DNA of 64,000 nt from Adiantum capillus-veneris (Eukaryota > Streptophyta > Polypodiopsida > Polypodiales > Pteridaceae): contig CM043959.1 in the NCBI GenBank assembly GCA_014529385.2, forward strand, positions 51,325,253-51,389,252, given 5' to 3'. The notes beneath the pieces were generated by a model. The model was not told the origin of the DNA and ran no database searches. It saw nothing but the letters and a program-made list of their open reading frames with translations. This document shows positions 9,795 to 18,972 of this stretch, piece by piece. The stretch's first letter is position 1, and each line of letters starts with the position of its first letter. Made by a program: the position numbers and the translations under genes.

Positions 9795-10756
9795 TTACCC
9801 ACATTAGCCCACATATTTGGTCTTATTCTGAGCAACTCGGCTAACATTATTGTACAGGTGACTGGGATAGATAGAATATCTACTAGCCCCTTTGAATCGA
9901 TGGCCTTGTTGGGAGACAGTCTCTTTGATGGGACTGCAACCACATCTGACTTGGTCTCGTACTCTCCCATGTAGGACGGTAGTGTTCTTAGAGAATGGGG
10001 TTGACTATCCATAGATTGTACAGATCCTTTGTCTCCCCAATACGATCGCACGTCTAGATTCATTTGAGATCCAGTCTCAAATTCCTCTATTGGTGGTAGA
10101 AACACTCCTCGTTCATCACCAGTCTTGTCTACTTGTCTTCTTAGGTCATCGGCTTCATTGGCCTCTCTGACTTGTTTCCACAATTCATCAAGACCATCTA
10201 TCTCTTTACAATCCTCAAGTATAGCTTGGTGAAATCCCTCGGAAGAGTTATCCGTGGTATTCAGTACTATCCTTGGTTCTAATGCTGGTTCTTTGAGGTT
10301 TGGTCTGTGCTTATGACTAGAATCTGGCTCTTTTAGTTCCTGGTTTGGTGGGATTACTTGTGTAGGTATGACACGGATCACATCCTCAGGTTTTGCACCT
10401 GGTGATTTTAGTAAAGCTTGGGCTGTTTGAATCATTTTATGGCACATTTCAAACCTTTGCTTTTCTAGTTCCGTACAAGGATATGTCATCCACCTGTGTT
10501 CTTGGGTTTGGTTGTTTTTGAGCCTCGCATCATAGGCTTTCAAGAGGGCATCTAATGTCTCATTAACCTTCTCTGCCAACACAGATCCTCCTGAACTAGC
10601 ACTTCTCGGTTTCTCATCCGTGGATGGTTCTTCTAGAGGTTTAACCATCTGTGTAAGAGAAGGTGCCTCCTTTTCCTCATGTTGTTTTATCTTCTTTTCA
10701 GCTTCGGTAAGCTTCTCAGCTAGGGATTTTTTCTCTTGTTCCCTGCGTGCTTTCAT
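9761..10756 (-). CDS. Gag continuation, coiled-coil region (element H)
   Basis: 331 codons in the same frame as the upstream gag, separated from it by one TGA at 10784-10786 and nine sense codons. The start is therefore probably not a true initiation site but a continuation after a mutated or read-through stop. The N-terminal 35 residues form a Lys/Glu coiled coil (REQEKKSLAEKLTEAEKKI). Later parts are acidic, and the C-terminus (DILSIPVTCTIMLAELLRIR) is of the kind that precedes gypsy protease domains. The frame ends inside the overlap with the protease frame, which lies one base back (-1). Confidence 0.7.
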   Translation of the reverse strand: MKARREQEKKSLAEKLTEAEKKIKQHEEKEAPSLTQMVKPLEEPSTDEKPRSASSGGSVLAEKVNETLDALLKAYDARLKNNQTQEHRWMTYPCTELEKQRFEMCHKMIQTAQALLKSPGAKPEDVIRVIPTQVIPPNQELKEPDSSHKHRPNLKEPALEPRIVLNTTDNSSEGFHQAILEDCKEIDGLDELWKQVREANEADDLRRQVDKTGDERGVFLPPIEEFETGSQMNLDVRSYWGDKGSVQSMDSQPHSLRTLPSYMGEYETKSDVVAVPSKRLSPNKAIDSKGLVDILSIPVTCTIMLAELLRIRPNMWANVGKCLEKFGVKPQ

Positions 10757-10783
10757 CCTATTCTTTCTAGCTTTCCAACTATT

Positions 10784-12823
10784 TCATTTGCTCTTGGTTT
10801 TCTCACTAGGTGCGTCTGTCTTTGGTCCATCATCTGTCTTTGGACTCGTGTCACTTTCCATGTTCTTTGTCTCTGGATTCTCATCGGCTTCCTTTTGAGC
10901 TTGCGCTCTCGTAACCACTTGAACTGGTACGACATTTTCATTTTCTGAGCTACTAGGTAGCTGAACAATCCCTGATACATTTGTCGTGATTTTCCTGAGT
11001 TGGTTTGGTTTTTTTGAGCAATCGGGGATCAAGTGAGTGATGCCACACTCAAGACAATAGGCATTTACTTCAGTGATCTCCGTATGAGGACATCGTTTGA
11101 CCAAGTGGTTGTCACGACTTTTGTGACAATCTGTCTCTGGTTGAGGAGATTCTTTCAGCATTTCCTCTTGGCTATAAGCAAGCTTTGACCTAGATAAGCC
11201 GCTATTTGCAATGAATCGCAATTTCCTTTCTTCCATTTCATACCTTCTTTCTTTCGACTGAAACCCAGGAGATGGAGGTTGTACCGGCCTCAGTACTCCA
11301 TGTGTTTCTCTCACATTTTGTTGCTCCGAAGGGTAGTACTCACTTTGGTTGCTATACCACATTGTAGCTGGTACTGGCATTGGTTTATTTGATGCTTCCA
11401 TCATTGGCATGTATCTAATGTCTACCGTCATTCTAGCACTTGGAAGCGGAGGTTGTTGTCCTAAGACAAGCTGTGGCCTTAAAACTCCTACCAGTCTTGG
11501 CGCATTCCCTGTAATGTATCTAGGTGGAGTAGGTGCTTCTGGAACAGGTTGTACATACCTCTCCCTACCATTTTCCATGCTATAATAGCACTCTTCCCCC
11601 GTATGGTTCGTCCATTTTCTCTCAATTTCACACCACTTCGGATCTCCCGAATCAGACCTTACAAGAGGAATCAACATCTCGACCAAGTCGTCGATAAGAT
11701 TTTCTTGATCAATAGGTGCCGTTGGCTTGGCAATGGACTCACTTATCTGTGAAACACTGTGCTGAAAGGATGTGTCATCTCCTTGACTCTTTAAGTCCTT
11801 TTCTTTGTATGCCTCACAGTTATCCACTAGATAAAGAGCTTCTTTGATCAACTCGTTTAGCGTCATCCTCCTTATCATATGCAGATCCTTTTGAAGGCCC
11901 GCATGTCTCATTCCCTGGATAAAGATCAGCATCAATCGTGCTTGCGTAGGTAATTCCGCTCTCGAACAGAGCTTAACATATCTCTTGAACCGTAATGATG
12001 CTTTGCGTACTGATTCATCCTCTTTCTGTTTGAATCTATGGATTTGTGAGACCGTGTTGTGAGCAACGCCTTTTGGCGAGAATTCTTCAATAAACTCCTC
12101 AAACAGCTCATCTAGGGTCTCAAAATCCCAATTTTCCACCGAATCGAACCATGTAGCTGCATCATCTTCTAGAGTCAATCCAAATCCCGCAAACTGTGTC
12201 GCAAAATCTGAAACTCCCTCTGCTCTAATCACTCTTCTAAAAGCCGCTACGTGATCTCTCGGATCTTTATCTCCGGAGTATTTTCTGTTTACCCATTTCT
12301 GGACTTGGGATGGTCTGACTCGTCGATTGTCTACAAGTCTAACCAGAGATTCTCCCAATCCTTCTCTCATTATCGCTCTTGAAGGGAATCCTGGTGGATC
12401 TCTTCTTGGAATTCCTATAGGAATTTTCGTGTTTGGTGGAGTCATTTGTGGTCCTTCATTGACCAAATATCCACCTCTTTCTAGTAAAGTCTGTGGATTT
12501 GTGCTTTCTACAACTCTGTATTCTCGTCCATACTTGTCAACAACTATAGATCTCCATTGACAGTCGACTCCATATGTGTAGAAATATAAGAGCTTGTAAT
12601 CCGTTATCTCTTCTAGGTATGGATCTGAGCACCTATAAAGCTTGACCTCATTGTCATCAATGTATCTATATAGTCCTTCACTCTCATGACCAATCATCCA
12701 AACTCTCTCAACAAGATGGGTCTTTATCAATTGCAAGTTTGGAAGATCCATTGTGGGAGGATATTCCTCTATCGTCGGGATCTTCAAGCTTGTGTAAGCT
12801 GCGTTTGAATCTAGGGTAGACAT
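10784..12823 (-). CDS. Gag polyprotein (element H)
   Basis: 679 codons from an ATG at 12821-12823. Residues about 195-330 match the plant retrotransposon Gag capsid pattern: DPRDHVAAFRRV, AATWFDSVENWDF, LDELFEEFIEEFSP, FKQKEDESVRKASLRFKRYV. Near residue 600 a Cys/His cluster, CLECGITHLIPDC, has the zinc-knuckle pattern but with one residue fewer between the second Cys and the His than the standard CX2CX4HX4C. The first 130 residues are an unusual Tyr-rich domain (LYRYIDDNEVKLYRC, YKLLYFYTYG) that I do not recognise. The copia insertion I lies 6 bp upstream of the ATG, so the reading frame itself is undamaged. Confidence 0.85.
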   Translation of the reverse strand: MSTLDSNAAYTSLKIPTIEEYPPTMDLPNLQLIKTHLVERVWMIGHESEGLYRYIDDNEVKLYRCSDPYLEEITDYKLLYFYTYGVDCQWRSIVVDKYGREYRVVESTNPQTLLERGGYLVNEGPQMTPPNTKIPIGIPRRDPPGFPSRAIMREGLGESLVRLVDNRRVRPSQVQKWVNRKYSGDKDPRDHVAAFRRVIRAEGVSDFATQFAGFGLTLEDDAATWFDSVENWDFETLDELFEEFIEEFSPKGVAHNTVSQIHRFKQKEDESVRKASLRFKRYVKLCSRAELPTQARLMLIFIQGMRHAGLQKDLHMIRRMTLNELIKEALYLVDNCEAYKEKDLKSQGDDTSFQHSVSQISESIAKPTAPIDQENLIDDLVEMLIPLVRSDSGDPKWCEIERKWTNHTGEECYYSMENGRERYVQPVPEAPTPPRYITGNAPRLVGVLRPQLVLGQQPPLPSARMTVDIRYMPMMEASNKPMPVPATMWYSNQSEYYPSEQQNVRETHGVLRPVQPPSPGFQSKERRYEMEERKLRFIANSGLSRSKLAYSQEEMLKESPQPETDCHKSRDNHLVKRCPHTEITEVNAYCLECGITHLIPDCSKKPNQLRKITTNVSGIVQLPSSSENENVVPVQVVTRAQAQKEADENPETKNMESDTSPKTDDGPKTDAPSEKTKSK

Positions 12824-12824
12824 G

Positions 12825-12829
12825 ATTTC
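12825..12829. repeat. Target-site duplication of copia I (left)
   Basis: ATTTC directly before LTR start TGAAGGGG; repeated at 16562-16566 directly after CCCCAACA. Confidence 0.9.
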
Positions 12830-13017
12830 TGAAGGGGATCGGGGAGCACCTCAGACGGAGAGTGAGAGAGAGAGAGAAGGAGACACACACGATGTGGGTG
12901 GGGAGACTCAAAGAGTGAGCAGCCCCCTATACACTTATGCTATGTATAAGGTATACAAGTTAGTTGGCGCCCAGACTCTGGGCGGTCGAGCAAGGCACAG
13001 ATGCCTATACCCCAACA
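12830..13017 (-). repeat. 3' LTR of element I
   Basis: 188 bp, TG...CA termini, matched to 16382-16561. The 8-bp length difference comes from extra GA units in the GAGAGA tract near 12863-12877. Confidence 0.93.
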
Positions 13018-13028
13018 ACCTCCCACTT
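13018..13028 (-). promoter_or_regulatory. Polypurine tract of element I
   Basis: The minus strand reads AAGTGGGAGGT immediately before the LTR start TGTTGGGG. Confidence 0.8.
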
Positions 13029-13096
13029 AAAGGCGACTGTGCCTTTAAGCAAGGGAACCTAGTCTAAAGACTACAAAAGGCGAGAGAAAACCGCTC

Positions 13097-14920
13097 TCAA
13101 CTGATACCCACTGGCTGGCTGTGATCGTGTGCATCCGGCTGTCCTACTCCCGTGTAAGTCCATACACCACCAGACATACCGCACACGTACTGCAAGTATG
13201 TACGCAATACCTGCATATCTCCCTCGTGCACTATGCCACCATCAGTCAACAAACGACTGACAAACCCAACTGCAAATTCTCCCACTGCAGCTGCGATATC
13301 CGGTCTCAAGATCAACATCTCATACATGAGACCACCGAATGTCGATGCAATGCTAGTGGGCCCTGCTAGCTCTACGGAGCATGCATCAACATATATATCC
13401 CTGGCAATAGGCATCTCTGACTGGCAAGGCTTGTCAGCCACATGCATCTCCTGACTGTTCGCAAAAGACGCATCAACCTGTCGTGCAACCTCAGAGCAAA
13501 CCAGTTGCTCTAGGTGTCTGCTGGAAGACATATCCTGCACAACTATATCCCCATGCTCACTGTTGAGCATAGAAAGGAATGAGTGCATAATCGTTGACAT
13601 CTCAGTCTCAATCATCCACTGCAAACATGACCACTCAATCTGCTGTGACTCACTAGAGCTCTCATGCTCTAACTCCGTATGCATAGACTCTTGCACAACG
13701 TCCTCCTGTCGTGACTCACTAGAGCAAGACCGCTCTACCTGTCTATCCTGCATAGAAGTATCTCGCACAACTGACTCTCTGCTTTGCTCAGTAACTAGCA
13801 AAGCATGCATGTCTGACTCTGTCACCTCTCTGTGTGACTGCTCAAGTTGTGCCCCAACTGTGTGCACAACGAGCTCACTACTCTGCACTCCATGCAAAGC
13901 ATCCTGCAACCCATGAGAAAAAGAGACTCGCCTACTCTCTCGCTCTCTACCTGGCTGCGTGATCACAGAGACAACACCGTCTCTCCCGTGATCCACATGC
14001 AATGGGTAACGTATACCACTCCTGGCACCTCTCGCAATCACTAGCGAACCCAAATGCATCACAAAATCTCGCTCTCGTAGCGAAATCTGACATCCACAAT
14101 CTCTAAGCTGACCAATCGAGATCAAACTCACTGTCAAATCTGGTACATAGCGCACATGTTGTAACAAGTAAGATGCACCACTCGGTAATGACAGTCTCAC
14201 ATCTCCTGCACTTGCTATCGCATGCACCGATCCATCGGTCAAACGTACACTGCCAAGCATCCCGCTAGAATAGCTACAAAACCATGCACGATGCGGCGTG
14301 ACATGAAACATAGCATCTGCGTCTAGCAACCACTGCGAAGGGAGTGCACTATCCACATGTATAGCATCTCGTGCATAGCTCGAGGTAAAAGTGACATCCC
14401 CGTCACTAGTATACTCCGACACTACATGTGCCTCAATTGTCAAAGCAACTAAGTCCATGGCATCACTACATACATCTCTGAGACTGCCATGTATCCTACG
14501 ATGTCGCATACGACGAAAACAATGCCGTCTAACGTGTCCAGAATGACCACAATACCAACATGTCACCTGTCGGAGTGCTCGTGAATGTACATGTCTCACA
14601 CGAGTCCGTGATGACTCAGATCTATCATACATATCATGTAATTTGCACCAAAGTGCTCTCGAAGTAGTCTCATACATAACAAGAGCATATACAGATTCCG
14701 CAAGGTGCAAAGAGAGCGTAGATAGTGCCATCTCCTCTAGCTCCTGCCACTGATCGTCAGACATGTTTGAAGGTCTACCTACATCACCACTCAATGGTCG
14801 ATGCAACCCTCGCTGTGTCAATGCATCAAGCATACACTCTCTCCATGCTGCAAAGTCTGACCCATCAAACATGCACATTTCGGAGAGATCATAATCTGAG
14901 CGATCATCTGTCTCTGCCAT
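13097..14920 (-). CDS. Gag-protease protein fused to an RT/RNase H junction remnant (element I)
   Basis: A continuous frame of 607 codons from the ATG at 14918-14920 (MAETDDRSD). It is open a further 52 codons upstream, but that part looks like leader. In order: copia Gag (MFDGSDFAAWRECMLDAL), zinc knuckle CWYCGHSGHVRRHC, then a protease region where the usual W-L-L-D-S-G-A reads WLLDADAMFHVTPHRAWF (catalytic triad lost), then VRLTDGSVHAI and VRYVPDLTVSLISIGQL. A Ser/Glu/Gln-rich segment follows. The last 80 residues contain RPDIAAAVGEFAVGFVSRLL and LRTYLQYVCGMSGG, which fit the RT/RNase H connection of copia. Integrase and most of RT are missing without a frame break. Confidence 0.8.
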   Translation of the reverse strand: MAETDDRSDYDLSEMCMFDGSDFAAWRECMLDALTQRGLHRPLSGDVGRPSNMSDDQWQELEEMALSTLSLHLAESVYALVMYETTSRALWCKLHDMYDRSESSRTRVRHVHSRALRQVTCWYCGHSGHVRRHCFRRMRHRRIHGSLRDVCSDAMDLVALTIEAHVVSEYTSDGDVTFTSSYARDAIHVDSALPSQWLLDADAMFHVTPHRAWFCSYSSGMLGSVRLTDGSVHAIASAGDVRLSLPSGASYLLQHVRYVPDLTVSLISIGQLRDCGCQISLRERDFVMHLGSLVIARGARSGIRYPLHVDHGRDGVVSVITQPGRERESRRVSFSHGLQDALHGVQSSELVVHTVGAQLEQSHREVTESDMHALLVTEQSRESVVRDTSMQDRQVERSCSSESRQEDVVQESMHTELEHESSSESQQIEWSCLQWMIETEMSTIMHSFLSMLNSEHGDIVVQDMSSSRHLEQLVCSEVARQVDASFANSQEMHVADKPCQSEMPIARDIYVDACSVELAGPTSIASTFGGLMYEMLILRPDIAAAVGEFAVGFVSRLLTDGGIVHEGDMQVLRTYLQYVCGMSGGVWTYTGVGQPDAHDHSQPVGIS

Positions 14921-16367
14921 GAGCAGAATGTAGCAAACTAGAAAGCAAAACCACCTCACCAACAACACCTGGAAACTGTCTACAAATATGGCCAGAAACA
15001 CAATGTAAAACCTGTGAGACACACTCCAAAATAGAGCTCCCGCAATGTCAACCAAATCAGCCCTAAACTGGCTCAAATCGCATCAACAAAAGTCTGCAAA
15101 TATGGTTGCAAATCAGCCCCAAAACAGCCCCAAAATTCAGCTCTTAAACAACTGCATAAACAAGTCACAAATGTGTCCCAGATCAGTCTACAACTGAGCC
15201 ATACATGGACACCTGCAAAGAGGAAACAATGGCTGAAAATTCAGCACCCAAATAAGCCCTCAAACCTGCCTGTGAACTTGTAAACCTGTAGCTGAAACCT
15301 GTTGAAAAACCTCAAGCCATTAGTGCTCGAATCCGGCTACCTAGCTCGTAGCCACACAAGCATACATCACAACATTCACTCTTGTGAGTGTGTCAAGATA
15401 ACTGTACGCCTGCCAAAACCGTGAGCTAATCACCAAGCCCACAATGTGCGGTATCGATGCATACACACGCACAAATCTCCCACCTGTAGAGAACACCGCA
15501 CGCAAATGCTGAGTGCAACCCGCAATCTCTACCTATATCGCATAAATGATACGCATAAAACTCCTGGGAAAATTTCGTCAGAGTTTCGTCAGTAAAACGG
15601 CCACAAAACCAGTAACCAAACTGACTGCACGCTCAAAACCATGAGCAACCAAAGCGCATCAAACCGCACTCCAAATTCATGCACCAATCTCCACACTTTG
15701 CATACATCATTGCAAACACCTGCAAATCTAGTACACAAATATCTTCTCTACCTATGACTGCCAAAAAACATGCTCGAGGCATACATTGCCGAGCTCAAAA
15801 TGCAATCACATTAGTCTCCCTGAGCATCAAACCACATAAAGCATACATCGTATCCTCCCACCTGTGAGGAAACTTGCAGCAAATATCACTCTCACATCTG
15901 AGAGCAAGCCATGTGTGGAATCCTCAACACACAATAAACAACTGCTGCTGCAGAAAATTCAGCGTTCAGAATTTTAAAATTCTGATGTGACGAGCGCATC
16001 CGGAGCGTGCCAAAACCCCAAGGTAGACTCCTGGATCACATGTATCCGAGTCCGGGTGTGAAAGCTATGCCAAAAAACCTCCGTTTCGACCCAAAAATGC
16101 AGCATAAATTGCCAAAAGAGGGCTGAAAAATGCAGCTCCTCAACCGTAGCTCGAATGAGGTTTCTGATGGCTCGAATGGCTTCGAAAGGGGTGTAAAACG
16201 CCAGGACACCTATTGGAAACGCTCTCGGAAAGCTGAATTTGCCGATGCCGAAGTCGAAACCCTGTTTGCACTCTTGAAAGTGCGCGCGTGTGGACGCGAT
16301 TTCGGGAATGAAATTGGCTCTCCGTTGTCGTCGTGACTGTGCACACACGCGCTCCCTCCGCACCTAC
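14921..16367. other. Leader of element I
   Basis: About 1.4 kb between PBS and start codon with no convincing gene. It is rich in CAGCCCCAAAA-like and AAATCTGCA-like short motifs. A long leader is unusual for copia, whose gag normally starts soon after the PBS. Confidence 0.5.
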
Positions 16368-16379
16368 GCTCTGATACCA
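16368..16379 (-). promoter_or_regulatory. Primer-binding site, initiator tRNA-Met (element I)
   Basis: The minus strand reads TGGTATCAGAGC, the standard plant copia PBS, 2 nt inside the 5' LTR. Confidence 0.93.
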
Positions 16380-16381
16380 AT

Positions 16382-16561
16382 TGAAGGGGATCGGGGAGCA
16401 CCTCAGACGGAGAGTGAGAGAAGGAGACACACACGATGTGGGTGGGGAGACTCAAAGAGTGAGTAGCCCCCTATACACTTATGCTATGTATAAGGTACAC
16501 AAGTCAGTGGGCGTCCAGACTTTGGGCGGCCGGGCAAGGCACAGACGCCTATACCCCAACA
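16382..16561 (-). repeat. 5' LTR of element I
   Basis: 180 bp, TGTTGGGG...CCCCTTCA on the minus strand; followed on the plus strand by the ATTTC duplication at 16562-16566. Confidence 0.93.
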
Positions 16562-16566
16562 ATTTC
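16562..16566. repeat. Target-site duplication of copia I (right)
   Basis: ATTTC, identical to 12825-12829. Confidence 0.9.
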
Positions 16567-18954
16567 TGGGCTTAAGAGCTTTTGCTTGGTTCAAGTAGAC
16601 TTAGTCCACTGTGTTCAAGTGCTTTGGTTAGGGAAAAGTCGAAACTATGTCCAAAACTGCAACCGTTTCGTCACAATTCTAGCAAATTGTCGCTTTTAGA
16701 CACCCCTAACTTACGGATGAATTTTGAGGCCTTAAACGATGTTTTTTTCAAAGTTGAACTAAATGGTTGCTATGGCATGCATTTAGTTCAAGTTTTGCTC
16801 TAAGATCTGTAGAGCCGCTCTCAGGCTACGTTTTGATATAAAAACTTTTCCGATCCGATACCGTTTGTGAAAGTTATGGCCAAAATAGTGAAATGCAGTT
16901 TAGACTGGTCAAAATGAGTCCAAATTCAATTTTGAAAGAAGATTTAGGATCTCTGTGACTCTGTGAACACTTCTGTATAGTCAAAAGTACAATTGGACCC
17001 TAAATCTGGCCTGGAGACATCCTACGCGTAGGATGTCTATATGCTCAGAATTTAACAAAATTTGGTCCAGAGACTCCCCTTGAGTCCAACAACACAATGG
17101 TATGCTCAGAATTTCAATTGGACCTAAAAATGGCCTTGAGACATCCTACGCGTAGGATGTCTTTTTGCTCAGAATGACTTGAAATTTTCACCCCAGCTTC
17201 TCGTTGATGTGCTGATTACAGTGGTGTGCTCATAGGTTGGTTTGGAGTCCTAAATCAAGCTTGAGACATCCTACGCGTAGGATGTCTTTTTGCTCTGTTT
17301 CAGCTCAAACTTGCACTGTAGCTTCCCCTTGATGTGTTAAACTCACAACTATTTTTACTTTTTGATTCTGACACCTATAGGTTGGTCAAATGATCAAGAA
17401 CCTGTTCAAAAATCCTGATGTCTGTTCTGATGAATTTCCAAGTCAACTCAACTCCAAATTGGACCAAAATTGACTAGGAGGCTTGCCTAAGGCTATATGA
17501 CAGCATGGTATGGTCAAAGTAGAATTTTGGTCTCAAAATCATGCAGGAGACATCCTACGCGTAGGATGTCTTTTTGCTCAGAATGAACCCAAATTTGAAC
17601 TACAGACTCTCCTTAAGGTGCTGATCACTCTGGTATGCTCAAAATTAAGTTTGGAGTGAAAAATCACACATATGACATCCTACGCGTAGGATGTCTTTTT
17701 GGCCTGTTTGACCCCAGACTTGACCCAAAGCTTCCCCTTGATGTTAGCAACCCAGTGGTATGCTCAGATTTGAATTTGGATGTCAAAAGACCCCAAAACT
17801 AGCTATCCTTGCTTTTTCAGTCAAAAGTGCTAGAGTCTGTTCAATCTTCCTTTCACTAACCCAAATGAGATGAAATTTATCACAGGCACTCAATAAAACA
17901 TTTAGATCATGCTCCTGCAGCCATCCTATGGTTTTAGTCTTGGAATAATGCCTTGGCACAATTTGGGTAGCATGTCTGGCAATTTCAGTCTATCTGGCCT
18001 TATCCTGTCAAGATATGGTCAAGTTCCCCTTTCCAGGTGAAAATAGGGTAAAACCTACCTTCTGAACACACTGGTCACTTCATAATTTCAAAAAAATGCC
18101 CAGATCACCCTGTAGACATCCTACGCGTAGGATGTTTACTGCTAATTTTTTTAGACTGAAGTGTCCTTGATGCTTCCTTATGCTCTCAGCAAGTGCAAGT
18201 ATGCTTCACAATTGCAAAAACATGCAACAATCACTCAATTTAAGCCTTTTCTGAAATTTTACGTTTTTTGACTCCGCCTTTTGGCTTTTGGTCAACAAAA
18301 ATAGGGAAAAACACTCAAGTCAATATGTTACTAGGGTAAAACCTACCCTCTGAACACACTAGTGCAGTCAAAATTTTCAAATTTGGTCTCCAGAACCCCC
18401 TTGAGACATCCTACGCGTAGGATGTCTATGTTTACAAAATTGCAGGTTTTCTTCACAGAACCCTTGCATATGCTCTTTTATATACACATCATCAGTCAGT
18501 CATACAAAAATATCCACAAAAGCTTGTTTAATGCATTTTTACCCTCAAAAGCACACGTTTCCGTGATTTCAAATGCAATCAAGCACTTTAGCAAATAATT
18601 TAGTGATGAATAGCTCTAGATCAGAATCGGATCACTTACCTAAAGCTACTCCTACAAATCATATGGGGTTTTGCATCTATGAGTAGAAAAACGCTTCACT
18701 GTCACACACGGACTAGTAAACGCTTTTATCACCTCACAAATCACTCAACCACCAACAACTACTCTAATCCACAGATCCTAACTAAACATATCTAGTCGCA
18801 GACCCTCGGCAAGACACACGCTTTTTTTGGCTATCCACTTGATCACGGAATATCCTCTTCCGGATCCACTTAAGAAAAATTCTTTCTTTAGCTGAAACTA
18901 AATCAAGCAACCATCACACGAGTGTTAGTAGGAAACCTACTTAGGTCCTTGTGT
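16567..18954 (-). other. 5' leader of element H with interspersed palindromes
   Basis: Non-coding on both strands. It is built largely of diverged repeat units of about 125 bp. Recurrent phrases are TTTTTGCTCAGAAT after each palindrome, CCCCTTGATGT in mid-unit, and GGTATGCTCAGA before the next. Each unit carries the palindrome listed separately. Confidence 0.8.
17016..18426. repeat. Array of seven 22-bp palindromes in the H leader
   Basis: Copies at 17016-17037, 17140-17161, 17265-17286, 17549-17570, 17674-17695, 18115-18136 and 18405-18426. The half-site is GACATCCTACG followed directly by its reverse complement, centred on an MluI-type ACGCGT. Six copies are perfect; the 18115 copy differs only in the last base. 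Start-to-start distances are 124, 125, 284, 125, 441 and 290 bp. Unit flanks are related but clearly diverged, so the palindrome is the conserved part. As RNA each copy could form a 9-bp stem with a CGCG loop or pair with another copy over 22 bp. No protein or function is known to me. Confidence 0.95.
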
Positions 18955-18971
18955 CCCCGGCAGCGGCACCA
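18955..18971 (-). promoter_or_regulatory. Primer-binding site of element H (tRNA-Asp-like)
   Basis: The minus strand reads TGGTGCCGCTGCCGGGG one base inside the LTR. It resembles the tRNA-Asp-type PBS used by many plant gypsy elements (TGGCGCCGTTGCCGGGG), with two differences. Confidence 0.75.
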
Positions 18972-18972
18972 A

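Larger units (their letters stand above)
12830..16561 (-). mobile_element. Element I: internally deleted Ty1/copia retrotransposon with intact ends
   Basis: 3732 bp in minus orientation. LTRs of 188 bp (12830-13017) and 180 bp (16382-16561) begin TGTTGGGG and end CCCCTTCA on the minus strand. The initiator-Met PBS is at 16368-16379, the PPT at 13018-13028, and the 5-bp duplication ATTTC lies on both sides. The internal region encodes only gag, a protease remnant and a sliver of the RT/RNase H junction. Integrase and the RT core are missing. It inserted into the leader of element H. Confidence 0.93.

Noticed and set aside
12822-13067. Plus-strand frame over the copia LTR
   Set aside because: Explained by the LTR; the matching frame in the other LTR copy is a repeat shadow.
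13121-14922. Several plus-strand Ser/Cys/Thr-rich frames opposite the element I protein
   Set aside because: Antisense shadows of the minus-strand gag-protease frame.
17016-18426. CRISPR-like array (palindromic repeats with spacers)
   Set aside because: The sequence is eukaryotic, the spacers are about 102 bp and related to each other, spacing is irregular, and no cas genes exist. It is a tandem-derived leader repeat.
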